From Verrucomicrobiaceae bacterium (GTDB taxonomy: Bacteria > Verrucomicrobiota > Verrucomicrobiia > Verrucomicrobiales > Verrucomicrobiaceae): a DNA stretch of 64,000 nt. The first letter of the stretch is position 1. Every line of letters begins with the position of its first letter. The translations under genes were made by a program, and so were the position numbers. The DNA lies in contig JAGKWZ010000003.1 of the NCBI GenBank assembly GCA_021151605.1, positions 13,247-77,246 on the forward strand, in the 5' to 3' direction. The notes under the pieces are model-generated. The model worked only from the letters and a program-made list of their open reading frames with translations. It searched no databases and was not told the DNA's origin. This document shows positions 8,301 to 16,039 of the stretch, one piece after another.

Positions 8301-8852
8301 AACGCCGAGTTTCTGCGGAGTGCTGGTGCCATTGGTGACCCACAGCTCGGTGGAGAAACGTTCGTTCGGCTGCGTGCCTGTGGCTTCGGTGGTGAACCAC
8401 AACCGGCCGCTGCTCGCCCCCAGAATGACGGGGGCGGCGTGGGAGCGGCCGGGCTGCACCTCGCCGAGGAAGCCATCGACGTTGATGTTGGCGGTCGTGT
8501 AGAGTTCCGGGCCGTGCACGCCGTTGTCGGCCACATAGACCACGTAGCTGCCCACCGCCGTGAACTGCGATGCATTGCTGGATTCAGGTCCAGGCCGCAC
8601 ATCTTTCCAAAGTGAGGCTGAACCGCCATTGTAGCGCCACAACTCGGTTCCATGCTCCGTATCGGCAGCGGCGAAAAAGGCGCTGGATGTACCGCCAACA
8701 CCAGGACCCACGGCGGAGATCTGGAGCGGGCTCGCATTCAGGTTTCCCATAGAATGGAGATCAAGATGCTGCGCGTGGCTCGCCGAAGGCACAAGCCCAA
8801 GGCTGATGCAGCTGATCAAGGCGCACAGAGTTGTGATGGGGCAGGCGTTCAT
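5313..8852 (-). CDS. Very large secreted protein with ELW-type beta-propeller-like repeats and PVC-type C-terminal module
   Basis: 1179 aa with a signal peptide ending SASHA (about residue 27). Several motifs of the form GTELWRYNGG, STELWVTNGT and GRELWTTQGT are spaced along the first ~450 residues; such ELWxTDGT motifs are typical of long secreted propeller-like proteins in PVC bacteria and Myxococcota. Around residues 930-1020 there is an Ig/cadherin-like stretch (SDPDGDTLTPLRLF). The C-terminus has DFNGNGLPNIFEQLFGRDP and then a strand-rich domain ending VGPTFFRLQAV, which is the common C-terminal module of verrucomicrobial secreted proteins. No catalytic motif is seen. Surface or extracellular adhesion/binding is likely but unproven. 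Confidence 0.65.
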   Translation of the reverse strand: MNACPITTLCALISCISLGLVPSASHAQHLDLHSMGNLNASPLQISAVGPGVGGTSSAFFAAADTEHGTELWRYNGGSASLWKDVRPGPESSNASQFTAVGSYVVYVADNGVHGPELYTTANINVDGFLGEVQPGRSHAAPVILGASSGRLWFTTEATGTQPNERFSTELWVTNGTSTPQKLGVFAAGSISQVTVMPSQPVIFFLARALNTSSTIVELYRANPTGGPDVIDTLRIGSTPMPTSPVYAVTNSFLCYQRIDNFPGPWVYDISTGMTTMLYDVHGAGGNSQPENFISNGTDRICFAATSLAGGRELWTTQGTSATTAQLANVAPGTASSNPTALIMSRGHPGVFFQVENGSARDLYYAEPGATPVFRLCDAGVQNTTLHTPVTGSELAYLRPEGSYFRFRYANGKTGSTVNPGPYFTSVSRAWNASTATPMGSAAYVTGTQTSVEELYRVIGGDMFKVSLPTPLDGSAKPRHFFPIGSSEQLFVGDTSTGSRLYRLPSSNDSASPLYMDTPPDSFANNASSLSSDFTQVGGRLFFTAHDGQSRRLFTTPTGLQNSATAVTDVYDPEQLVPYQGRLYLLAHLFAGDTGAKKLHVVELIGENYSVEVVGPDATVLKGAAGKLFFIEEHNSSIERLNAIDSSFSITTISAFYKDPAGKGITQLTASSGHLYFTAQEYSSPMAQRVIWSTDGTPTSLTNLGSSIINPQLLGALGDTCLFWADPGSGSRYYMYQWNAGMGGGPNQFFSTTFFDTPEPGRINNKPAGVEHDGWFYFTTQSGRLLKTNGLVVVTVFDDASLVVTPETLAVLPDKLVFMARSSDFDCVLFRYTFADEMLSQFWAIPHRSMPSPFLVVGNQLYFTGFEYDSNFGETRLYRTDGTTPGSMLVLNELAQRKLANVPMGTYRGHVVLAAARNYGSDSLEPALLNSRPVIPPPAPLTGLRAQPVSFTYAQLVPGPASDPDGDTLTPLRLFNSYGTLTRNGNVVAISTDIAPGDTFEWTPPPTDSGLIFPVFLYCSDPWEQGSAFYPIYLQTPYDVWHLAQFPFVEGETWPPANTAAEEDFNGNGLPNIFEQLFGRDPKAPDSTPGCVPSFVGGGNVLRYSFTRTATLPQGNGLTVELSTDLAPDSWSPIATKSENAPWTGTASITETTLPDGRVRVDVELPASVGPTFFRLQAVY

Positions 8853-9168
8853 GGCAATTTACGATTTTGTCAGTTCTTGAGCGTTTCTGACAGGAAAAAA
8901 TGGTTTCCAAAGCCGTCTCTCGGCCGGGTTGATGCGGCCAGTGCTTGCGCATGAGGCGGGGGGCGGCTGCTTAGAGGGAGTGAAGAACTGCGAATCGCCT
9001 GAGTGGAGCGGCAGCGCCATTCTGCCATCTTTAGTTCCTGCATTCTCAGTTCTTCCATCCCCAACAATCCCTGCTTGCCCCCATGCCCCCGAGGTGCTCC
9101 TTTCGCGCCCCTCTCGCCGGGGGCACTCCAGCCTTTCGGCACAAAGCAAACCTCTTGTTATCAACACC
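8853..9168. other. Intergenic region upstream of glycyl-tRNA synthetase
   Basis: 316 bp between two divergent genes. It must hold both promoters. ORFs that cross it have no family resemblance. A GC-rich stretch near 9085-9130 looks like a degenerate dispersed element, but I cannot define its ends. Confidence 0.4.
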
Positions 9169-10950
9169 ATGTCCACCGACGCCAAAAACCCCATCGCTCA
9201 AATGGAGAAGATCGTCTCCCTCTGCAAGCGCCGCGGCTTCATCTATCAAAGCAGCGAGATCTACGGCGGCTGCGGCGGCGTGTGGGACTACGGCCCGCTC
9301 GGCGCGGAGCTGAAGCGCAACCTGCGCACCGCCTGGTGGAACACCATGACCCGCGAACGCGAGGACGTGCTCGGCCTGGATGCCAGCATCCTCATGAATC
9401 CCGCCATCTGGAAGGCCAGCGGCCACGTCGATACCTTCGCCGACCTCATGCGCGAGTGCTCGCTGACGAACAAACGTGTCCGCGCCGATCACGTCGATCC
9501 GCAGGATGGCGTCGTCATGAAATACAGCGGCGCCAAGGCTCCGAACGGCTGGCGCTGGGACCGCTCCATCTCCGCCTTGCTGAAAAATGGCGAGCACATC
9601 GAGAGCTTCCGCAAACGCATCCGTGCCCTCATCGCGCAAAACGCTGGTGAAGCCGCTGGCAAGCCCGAGGAGATCGAATTGCTCGGCGAGGAGAAAATCG
9701 ACGCCGTGAATGGCAGCGTCGATTTCCACCCGGAAACCGGCGGCATGCTCGGCGAGACTCGCCCCTTCAATCTCATGCTGAAGACCTACCTCGGCCCCAC
9801 CGCGACCGAGGACGACGTGACCTACCTGCGCCCGGAAACCGCGCAGGCTATCTTTGCGCAGTTCAAGAACGTCTTCGACTCCAGCCGCGTGAAGGTGCCG
9901 TTTGGCATCGGCCAGATCGGCAAGGCCTTCCGCAACGAGGTCACGCCGAAGAATTTCACCTTCCGCAGCCGCGAGTTCGAGCAGATGGAGCTCGAGTTCT
10001 TCATCAAGCCCGACGAAGCCGTCGAGATCATCAGCGGGGAGGTCGCAAAGTGGCATGAAGGCGCTGATTTGAGCGAACCGCAGCCGAATTGGGGCTGGGA
10101 GCTGTGGCACCGTTACTGGGTGGATCAGCGCACGAAGTTCTACCAAGGCATCGGCCTTGGCGACGTGCTCGAATACTACTGGCAGACGCCCGCCGACCTC
10201 GCCCACTACGCCCGCGCCTGCGTGGACATCCTGTGCGAGTTCCCGTTTGGAACGGAAGAGCTGGAAGGCATCGCCGCGCGTGGCGACTTCGATTTGTCCG
10301 CGCACCAGACCGCCAGCACCAAGTCGCAGGAGATCTTCGATGAAGAACTCAAAACCGCTGCCGCAAAGCTCACCGACGAGCAGAAGGAAGCCCTCATCCA
10401 GAAACGCCTCGCCGCCGAAGCCGCCAAGACCAAAGGCGAGCCGATGCCCGAAGCCGCCGTGCGTGCGTGGTTCGAGCGCCTCTTCAAAGGCAGCTACGTC
10501 CCGCACGTCATCGAACCCTCCGCCGGTCTCGACCGCATGGCGCTCGCCGTCATCGCCAAGGCCTTCAGCGAGACCGAAAAGGTCGATGAGAAGGGCAAGA
10601 AGGAAGTCATCACCGTCCTGCGCCTGCATCCGCGTGTCGCGCCGATCAAAGTCGGCGTCTTCCCGCTGCTCAAGAACAAGCCCGAGCTCGTCGCCAAGGC
10701 CCGCGAGGTCTATGCGCTGCTCAAGAAGCACCTGAACTGCTTCTACGACGAGACCGCGTCCATCGGCCGCCGCTACGCCCGCCAGGACGAAGTTGGCACG
10801 CCCTTCGGCGTCACCATCGACTTCGAAACCTGCGGCGAAAAAGGCCCCGAACTGCTCGATACGGTGACGTTGCGCCACCGCGACAGCGGCGAGCAGGAAC
10901 GCGTGAAAATCAGCGAGCTGCTCGGGAAGTTGTTGCCGTTGGTGAGCTAA
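9169..10950 (+). CDS. glyQS: Glycyl-tRNA synthetase, homodimeric class II type
   Basis: Charges tRNA-Gly. 593 aa starting MSTDAKNPIAQMEKIV. Conserved blocks include RRGFIYQSSEIYGGCGG, the motif-1 region YGPLGAELKRNL, motif 2 FGIGQIGKAFRNEVTPKNF with FRSREFEQMELEFF, and the class II motif 3 region EPSAGLDRMALAV. The C-terminal anticodon-binding domain begins near VITVLRLHPRVAPIKVGVFP and ends DSGEQERVKISELL. An in-frame extension back to 8929 is Pro-rich, non-homologous and rejected. This is the alpha2 (eukaryal/archaeal/Thermus-like) enzyme rather than the GlyQ/GlyS heterotetramer. Two Ala/Lys/Glu-rich insertions are present before motif 3. Confidence 0.96.
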   Translation: MSTDAKNPIAQMEKIVSLCKRRGFIYQSSEIYGGCGGVWDYGPLGAELKRNLRTAWWNTMTREREDVLGLDASILMNPAIWKASGHVDTFADLMRECSLTNKRVRADHVDPQDGVVMKYSGAKAPNGWRWDRSISALLKNGEHIESFRKRIRALIAQNAGEAAGKPEEIELLGEEKIDAVNGSVDFHPETGGMLGETRPFNLMLKTYLGPTATEDDVTYLRPETAQAIFAQFKNVFDSSRVKVPFGIGQIGKAFRNEVTPKNFTFRSREFEQMELEFFIKPDEAVEIISGEVAKWHEGADLSEPQPNWGWELWHRYWVDQRTKFYQGIGLGDVLEYYWQTPADLAHYARACVDILCEFPFGTEELEGIAARGDFDLSAHQTASTKSQEIFDEELKTAAAKLTDEQKEALIQKRLAAEAAKTKGEPMPEAAVRAWFERLFKGSYVPHVIEPSAGLDRMALAVIAKAFSETEKVDEKGKKEVITVLRLHPRVAPIKVGVFPLLKNKPELVAKAREVYALLKKHLNCFYDETASIGRRYARQDEVGTPFGVTIDFETCGEKGPELLDTVTLRHRDSGEQERVKISELLGKLLPLVS

Positions 10951-10976
10951 AGCGAAACCGCATCTCCACCGTGCAC

Positions 10977-11546
10977 ATGACTGTGACTGAACTCTTCCAA
11001 AAAGAGAGGGATGATTATGTCAGTGAATTGGAATCATGCCTTGCTGAGCTGCGAAAAACTTCTCCAGAGGCTGTCACAGAGGTTCTTGTGGAAGTGAACA
11101 GCCCGGAGACTCCACGGCTGTTTCGCCTGACAAGACCTGACATCATTAGCGGACCAACAGGCGATCCAAAGATCAGCCGTGTGGTGAAGGATGAGACGAT
11201 CCAGTTTACCACTTATGAGACGATGTTATCTAAGGGTGCTAAGCTGTGCCTTCGTCCGTTTCGCTGGGACGGCCTCGAAGTTTATCTGACAGGCCGTATC
11301 AGTTCTTGGGAGCCCTACGAAGCGTGGATCAACAAGTGGTTGGATGTCTCCGAGGTCATGGGGTTGCCCGGCGCAGATTTTGCCGGAGTGATTCATCAGG
11401 CGAGCATGCCATCAGAACAAGATGGCAGATGGCACCTTGTCATCGACATGGGAAGTGCTGGGCTGGATGCGCTGAATGAATTGTTGGGTGTTTTCCAATC
11501 CATCGGGGCTGAAATCATCGAAATTGGTGGAGAGGCACCAAGCTAG
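10977..11546 (+). CDS. Protein of unknown function
   Basis: 189 aa, cytoplasmic (no signal peptide or membrane segment), acidic, starting MTVTELFQKERDDYVSELES. It has a mixed alpha/beta composition with tryptophan- and proline-containing strands such as LRPFRWDGLEVYLTG and ends in a predicted helix-strand pair (DALNELLGVFQSIGAEIIEIGG). A GTG two codons upstream is an alternative start. I do not recognise the family. It follows glyQS by 26 bp in the same direction and may be cotranscribed. Confidence 0.55.
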   Translation: MTVTELFQKERDDYVSELESCLAELRKTSPEAVTEVLVEVNSPETPRLFRLTRPDIISGPTGDPKISRVVKDETIQFTTYETMLSKGAKLCLRPFRWDGLEVYLTGRISSWEPYEAWINKWLDVSEVMGLPGADFAGVIHQASMPSEQDGRWHLVIDMGSAGLDALNELLGVFQSIGAEIIEIGGEAPS

Positions 11547-11550
11547 CTCC

Positions 11551-11783
11551 GAGCCGGAGGCTCGAAAGAAAATAGCCGGTGGTGCAACCACCGGACAACG
11601 CCCGCGAAACACGAATCGCGCCCTGGAAGGGCGCGAGAAGCGAACGCATCCTCATTCGTTCCCACAAACCTCATCGCCCCCTTCTCGCAACCCTCCAGGG
11701 GCCACACATCGTGTAACCGCATCCGTCATTCCTGGGTTCCGCTTCGCTTCACCCAAGGCTAATCTCTTTCGAGCCTCCGGCTC
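11551..11783. repeat. MITE-like palindromic element with 18-bp perfect terminal inverted repeats
   Basis: GAGCCGGAGGCTCGAAAG at 11551-11568 is repeated exactly inverted at 11766-11783. Inside, CGCGCCCTGGAAGGGCGCG (11617-11635) forms its own 8-bp hairpin and, with GAGAAG, pairs imperfectly with CTTCTCGCAACCCTCCAGGG at 11681-11700. Another hairpin, CCGGTGG/CCACCGG with loop TGCAA, lies at 11576-11594. The two halves therefore look like diverged inverted copies of the same palindromic unit. No coding function is seen. Confidence 0.6.
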
Positions 11784-11870
11784 GCGACAGTTTCTACCAC
11801 CGAGTTTATTGCTTGCCGTTCACATTCGGCCACCTCTTTGATACATGAAGGCTGGTTCATCTCTGCCCCG

Positions 11871-12151
11871 TCACGGTGGATCGACGTGCTTGTAGAACTT
11901 GGCTCCTAACAATGGCTCCCATCGAACCACTTGTTCAACGCATGAATTGGGCAGATGATGCACGGCGATGCCCTCCTGATGCTCCTCCAGCCAGGTTTTC
12001 ACCGGCTTGCTGTCATGCACCGGTTGTCTAGGATCAGATACACTTTGCGACCTTTCATCGAGCGCACCAGTCGCTCGAGGAACCGGATGAGCAGCACCGA
12101 GTCCAGCTCTCCCTTGTAAACCATCCACCGGGCGCTACCACGGTTGCTCAT
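11871..12151 (-). pseudogene. Remnant of an IS630-family transposase (DDE domain)
   Basis: Two adjacent minus-strand frames together resemble the C-terminal half of an IS630-type DDE transposase. From the ATG at 12151 one frame reads MSNRGSARWMVYKGELDS ... GRKVYLILDN and then hits a frameshift near the conserved DN (the second catalytic Asp region). The next frame continues HDSKPVKTWLEEHQEGIAV and HHLPNS, where an intact copy would read into the SPELNPIE motif. That motif is replaced and the rest is unrelated. The N-terminal helix-turn-helix half is missing. No clear terminal repeats or target duplication were found. Confidence 0.6.
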
Positions 12152-12481
12152 CAGGCATGGGGCGATTGAAGAGCTGTGGTGCCTTCATTCGCAGTGGGTT
12201 CTGACTCAGTGGACACCGCAGTGGCTCGACATTCCGGTGCGCCATGTCCGGGATTTTAAAGGATCGGAACTGATAGACGTCCAGTAGTGCGCTCGTTACT
12301 GGTATGACCTCCTACCTCTAGGTCATTTCTACTGCTTATTGCTCCATGAAACTCGTCTGCTTTATCTGCCCTGATCAGAAAGAACCTCGCCGCACCCTGG
12401 CAATTGGACGCCGCATTGATGTGTCGGCTTTGGGGTCCACTATGCTGAATGTTTCGTCGGTGGTGGTGTGGTGAAGATTCA
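12152..12481. other. Intergenic region between the IS remnant and glcD
   Basis: About 330 bp without a supportable gene. The right part should contain the promoter of the glycolate oxidase operon. The only structured element noted is the dyad at 12304-12326. Confidence 0.4.
12304..12326. promoter_or_regulatory. Dyad, possible operator upstream of glcDEF
   Basis: ATGACCT at 12304-12310 is repeated inverted as AGGTCAT at 12320-12326 with 9 bp between. It lies ~155 bp before glcD. GntR-type regulators such as GlcC control glycolate operons in other bacteria, but no regulator gene is next to the operon here, so the link is speculative. Confidence 0.25.
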
Positions 12482-13891
12482 ATGACCTCACCTGTGACTT
12501 CATCTCTCGAACAACAACTCAAAGCGTTGCTGCCTCGCGGGCGTGTGCTGACTTCGCCGGCTCAGTTGGCGGGCTATGGCGCGGATGGGTTGGGGTATAA
12601 GAACCACTTGCCGGATGCGGTGGTGATTCCGGCGGATGCGGAGGAACTCGCTGGCTTTATGCGCGGGGCGAAGTCGCTGGGGGTGCCGGTGGTGATGCGT
12701 GGGGCGGGCACTTCGCTTTCGGGTGGACCGGTGGCGGCGCAGGGTGGTGTGATCGTTCACACATCGGCGTTGAAGAAGATTCGGGAGATCAATACCGAGG
12801 GCTTCTGGTGTGAAGTCGAATGCGGTGTGGGACTCAATGATCTCGATGCAGCGCTGAAGCCGCATGGTGTGTTTTATCCGCCGGATCCATCGAGTGGTCC
12901 GGTATGCACGCTCGGGGGCAATGTGGCGTCGAACGCGGGTGGCGCACATTGCTTTCGTTACGGGGTGACGAGCAATTATGTGCTCGGAGTCGAGGCGATT
13001 ATGCTCGATGGCAGCGTGCATCGGTTTGGTGGGCCTGCGGGTGGTCGCGGGCCTTGGCGGGAGGATTGGAAACGGTTCATGATCGGCTCCGAAGGAACCC
13101 TGGCGGCCTTCACTCGTTTTTGGCTTAGACTGCTGCCACTGCCCGAAAAAGTGTGGACCTTTCGTGCGACCTATCCCGATTTGAAAACCACCGAGGCGGC
13201 GATTCATGCGCTGGTGGTGCACTCGTCGTATCCAGCGGCGATTGAGATGCTTGATCCGCGCGGCGTGGCGATGGTGGAGAGCAGTCAAATGGCTTGTGGA
13301 TTGCCCGAGGGCTCGTTCATGCTGCTGGTGGAGATTGATGGCCCCGAGGCGTTGGTGAATGCTCGCGTGCAATCCGTGGCCGAGCTTTTGCGTCATGCAG
13401 GCTCGAACGATGTGATGTTCAGCGATGAGGATGCGCTTCGCCAAAAGCTCTGGAAAGCACGCAAAGCGGCAGGCGGATTGCTGGGGCAGCTCAGTCCCGC
13501 ATACGTTGTGCAGGACGCGGTGATACCGAAGCGCGCCTTGGCCGAGGTGCTTCAGCTTGTCTATGATGAAGCCGATGCCGCGAACATCCGCGCGGTGAAT
13601 GTCTTCCACGCAGGCGATGGCAATCTGCATCCGAATTTCCTCTTCGACTCGCGTGTGCCGGGTCAATTGGAGAAGGTAGAACTCATCAGCAAGCGGCTCA
13701 TGCAACGAGTCATCGAAGTGGGCGGCACGCTCAGCGGTGAGCACGGCATCGGCAATGACAAGTCTGCCTACATGCCGCTGGTGTTTGGTCCGGACTCCAT
13801 GCGTCTCCAGCTCTCCGTGCCTGCCGCATTCAATCCCGCGCATCAGATGAATCCGCTCAAGGTTTTCGACAATCGCCGCTTCGTCGCATGA
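12482..13891 (+). CDS. glcD: Glycolate oxidase, FAD-linked subunit GlcD
   Basis: Catalytic flavoprotein subunit that oxidises glycolate (or D-lactate) to glyoxylate. 469 aa from the ATG at 12482. It has the FAD-binding type 4 (PCMH) domain in the first ~220 residues, with VVMRGAGTSLSGG, YPPDPSSGPVCTLGGNVASN and GSEGTLAAF. The C-terminal FAD-oxidase domain contains NVFHAGDGNLHPN and GGTLSGEHGIGNDKS, the usual histidine-containing motifs. An ATG at 12449 would add eleven unsupported residues. The gene overlaps glcE by 4 bp (ATGA) and heads a three-gene operon. Confidence 0.93.
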   Translation: MTSPVTSSLEQQLKALLPRGRVLTSPAQLAGYGADGLGYKNHLPDAVVIPADAEELAGFMRGAKSLGVPVVMRGAGTSLSGGPVAAQGGVIVHTSALKKIREINTEGFWCEVECGVGLNDLDAALKPHGVFYPPDPSSGPVCTLGGNVASNAGGAHCFRYGVTSNYVLGVEAIMLDGSVHRFGGPAGGRGPWREDWKRFMIGSEGTLAAFTRFWLRLLPLPEKVWTFRATYPDLKTTEAAIHALVVHSSYPAAIEMLDPRGVAMVESSQMACGLPEGSFMLLVEIDGPEALVNARVQSVAELLRHAGSNDVMFSDEDALRQKLWKARKAAGGLLGQLSPAYVVQDAVIPKRALAEVLQLVYDEADAANIRAVNVFHAGDGNLHPNFLFDSRVPGQLEKVELISKRLMQRVIEVGGTLSGEHGIGNDKSAYMPLVFGPDSMRLQLSVPAAFNPAHQMNPLKVFDNRRFVA

Positions 13892-14832
13892 ACATCTTCC
13901 CACCCATGCAGAACGAGCGGCTCTTTGTTCCCTTCCTGGATGAAGTGGATGGCACGCTCTGCCTGCCCGCGAATACGACAGCGGCTGACATTGTCTCGCA
14001 GGCTCAAGCGCATCGCCTGCGCTTTCCGCTTCTCTTGGATAAAGCGAAGCCTTTGCGCGAGCAAATCGCCGCCACCACTCATGCGCCGGCGTCGTGGCGC
14101 TTCGGGCCGTATTGCGATAACATCCTAGGCATGAACTGGCGGCTGCCGAGCGGGCGTATCGCCCGCATCGGAGAGCGTGTGGTCAAAACCACGACAGGCT
14201 ATGATTGGCTCCGCTTCCTGCTGCACAGCGGTTCTCGCTACGGCGAGCCTGTGGACTACGTTTTGCGGTTGCGACCTGATTGTGGATTCACGGCTATCGC
14301 CCGCTTTGATGGCAGCACCAAGGCTTTGCGCTCCTGTGTCTCAAAACTACTACACAGCGGCTGGATGCACTGGTGGGATGCGGTGGATTACATCACGGAA
14401 GGCAAGGCATCGTTCGTCCGTGTGATGATCCATTGCGTGCCGGAGGAAGCTTCTATCTTCACCCAACAGCTCGAACACATCGCGGTATCGACCAGCACTC
14501 AGCTTACGCTGCAAAACAACGCGCCTCCGCCCCTCGATGGCCTTCCCGATCTCGTAATCAAGACGACGCCTCATCGTGTCATCGGTCTCTCTGCGGAACT
14601 CGCGCACGGTGCGCGGCGTTGTGTGGCGCTGTGCTACAGCGGTGTCGTCCACGTTTACATGAACGACAGCGAAGACCTCACTGAACGCACGCAAGCCCTC
14701 GTGCAGCCTCACACCGCAGAACTCCACACCCTTGGCGGCGACTGGCACTCGCGCTGGTTACCTGCCATGCCGCCAACGATCACCGAGTCTGCGTGGCTCA
14801 ACACGCTGGAGGAAGCCATTCATGAGCACTGA
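13888..14832 (+). CDS. glcE: Glycolate oxidase subunit GlcE (FAD-binding)
   Basis: 314 aa, second FAD-binding subunit of the GlcDEF complex. Typical features are WRFGPYCDNILGMNWRLPSG, then RIGERVVKTTTGYDWLRFLLHSGSRYG split around residue 95-115, where the KTTTGYD segment is the family hallmark. It is shorter in the N-terminal FAD domain than GlcD and lacks the HGIG-type motif, as expected for GlcE. Its start overlaps the glcD stop (ATGA) and its end overlaps the glcF start by 11 bp, so translation is coupled through the operon. Confidence 0.87.
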   Translation: MNIFPPMQNERLFVPFLDEVDGTLCLPANTTAADIVSQAQAHRLRFPLLLDKAKPLREQIAATTHAPASWRFGPYCDNILGMNWRLPSGRIARIGERVVKTTTGYDWLRFLLHSGSRYGEPVDYVLRLRPDCGFTAIARFDGSTKALRSCVSKLLHSGWMHWWDAVDYITEGKASFVRVMIHCVPEEASIFTQQLEHIAVSTSTQLTLQNNAPPPLDGLPDLVIKTTPHRVIGLSAELAHGARRCVALCYSGVVHVYMNDSEDLTERTQALVQPHTAELHTLGGDWHSRWLPAMPPTITESAWLNTLEEAIHEH

Positions 14833-16039
14833 AGCAATGCCTCCAGACTACTTCTCCAATTGCACGCACTGCGGCTTCTGCCTCGCCGTGTGCCCAACTT
14901 ACAAACTCACTGGCGATGAAAACAACTCACCGCGAGGTCGTCTGCGTTTGTGGAGTGAGGAAGCAGCGGGACGACTGCCTCAGGATCAGTGGACGGACTT
15001 TTACACTGCCGAGTGTGTCGGTTGTCTCGCCTGCGAGACGGCCTGTCCAGCGACGGTGCCGTATGGTGAAATCTTCGAGCATGTTCGTCATGAACACGTC
15101 GCCGCGCATCGCTTCAAACCAAAGCTCGCGCTCCGATTGGCTGCCGCAGCGGTCACGCGTCCGACCTTGTTTAATCTCGCCATGCTGCCTGCGCGGCTCC
15201 TGCGAAGCGCTGGGCTCAGCATGCATCGTTTTCTATTCCCTGGCCGTCCGGCGGCTCTGAAAAGCACCGCAGCGTATGCCGAAGAACTCATGCACCGACA
15301 TCGCCCCACTGGTCCGCGTGTAGCTTTTCTCACCGGTTGTTTGATGGAAGCCATGTTCCGCGAAATCAACTTCGCCACGGTGCGCGTGCTCATTGAGAAC
15401 AACGTGCAAGTCATCATCCCTGATGGCCAGGGCTGCTGTGGCGCGTTCCAGGAGCATACCGGACTCGATGGAGTGGAAGCGCTTCGCGAGCAGAACAGGC
15501 GAGCGTTTGGCCCGCTCGATGTCGATGCCATCGTCAGCAACTCGTCCGGCTGCGGTTACGCTTTGGGCAAGACATTGCAGCCCGGCAAACAAGTGCGCGA
15601 TGTGCTCGGCTTCTTCGGTGAACTCGGCCCCGTGCGCCGCCAGCGTGCCCGCGATGATGGCACGCGAGTCTATGTGGATCTGCCCTGCCATCTCGTGCAT
15701 GGACAGAAGGCCGCAGGCATTCCCGCGAATGTGCTCGATGCCACCGGCTACCGTTGGGAACTCGCGCCCAAGGCCAAAGATTGCTGCGGCTCCGGTGGTG
15801 TTTACAACATCCAGAAGCCCGAGAACGCGCAGCAGATCCTCGCTGATAAATCCGCCTTCCTCAACGAAGCCGAAGGCGCACCCGTCATCCTCGGCACCTC
15901 CAACCACGTCTGCATGATGCAATGGCACAGCGCCGGAGCCACTGGACTCGTCATCCGCCCCTATGAGGTGAGACACATCATCCAACTCCTCGATCCCGGA
16001 GAAAAGTTCAGCATCCATTCAACCTCATCACAGCCATGA
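14822..16039 (+). CDS. glcF: Glycolate oxidase iron-sulfur subunit GlcF
   Basis: 405 aa from the ATG at 14822 (MSTEAMPPDYFSNC). Two 4Fe-4S ferredoxin motifs are present near the N-terminus: CTHCGFCLAVCPTY and CVGCLACETACPATVPYG. The C-terminal half has two cysteine-rich CCG domains, seen as GCCGAFQEHTGLDG and DCCGSGGVYNIQKP, which are thought to bind further cofactor and pass electrons to the quinone pool. The ORF is open further upstream inside glcE but that part is out of family. The stop overlaps the next ATG (ATGA at 16036). Confidence 0.93.
   Translation: MSTEAMPPDYFSNCTHCGFCLAVCPTYKLTGDENNSPRGRLRLWSEEAAGRLPQDQWTDFYTAECVGCLACETACPATVPYGEIFEHVRHEHVAAHRFKPKLALRLAAAAVTRPTLFNLAMLPARLLRSAGLSMHRFLFPGRPAALKSTAAYAEELMHRHRPTGPRVAFLTGCLMEAMFREINFATVRVLIENNVQVIIPDGQGCCGAFQEHTGLDGVEALREQNRRAFGPLDVDAIVSNSSGCGYALGKTLQPGKQVRDVLGFFGELGPVRRQRARDDGTRVYVDLPCHLVHGQKAAGIPANVLDATGYRWELAPKAKDCCGSGGVYNIQKPENAQQILADKSAFLNEAEGAPVILGTSNHVCMMQWHSAGATGLVIRPYEVRHIIQLLDPGEKFSIHSTSSQP

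Noticed and set aside
8929..9168. N-terminal 80-codon extension of glycyl-tRNA synthetase
   Set aside because: The extension has no similarity to the family and reads through the presumed promoter region; the enzyme begins naturally at MSTDAKNP.
9046..10878. 610-codon ORF antisense to glycyl-tRNA synthetase
   Set aside because: Mirror of a strong, GC-rich real gene; the sequence is His/Asp/Gly-rich and unlike any family.
11547..11841. Plus-strand ORF continuing after the unknown gene through 11841
   Set aside because: Its translation is just the palindromic element; it has no start or domain support.
12500..13903. 467-codon ORF antisense to glcD
   Set aside because: Shadow; His/Arg-rich composition with no recognisable domain while glcD is certain.
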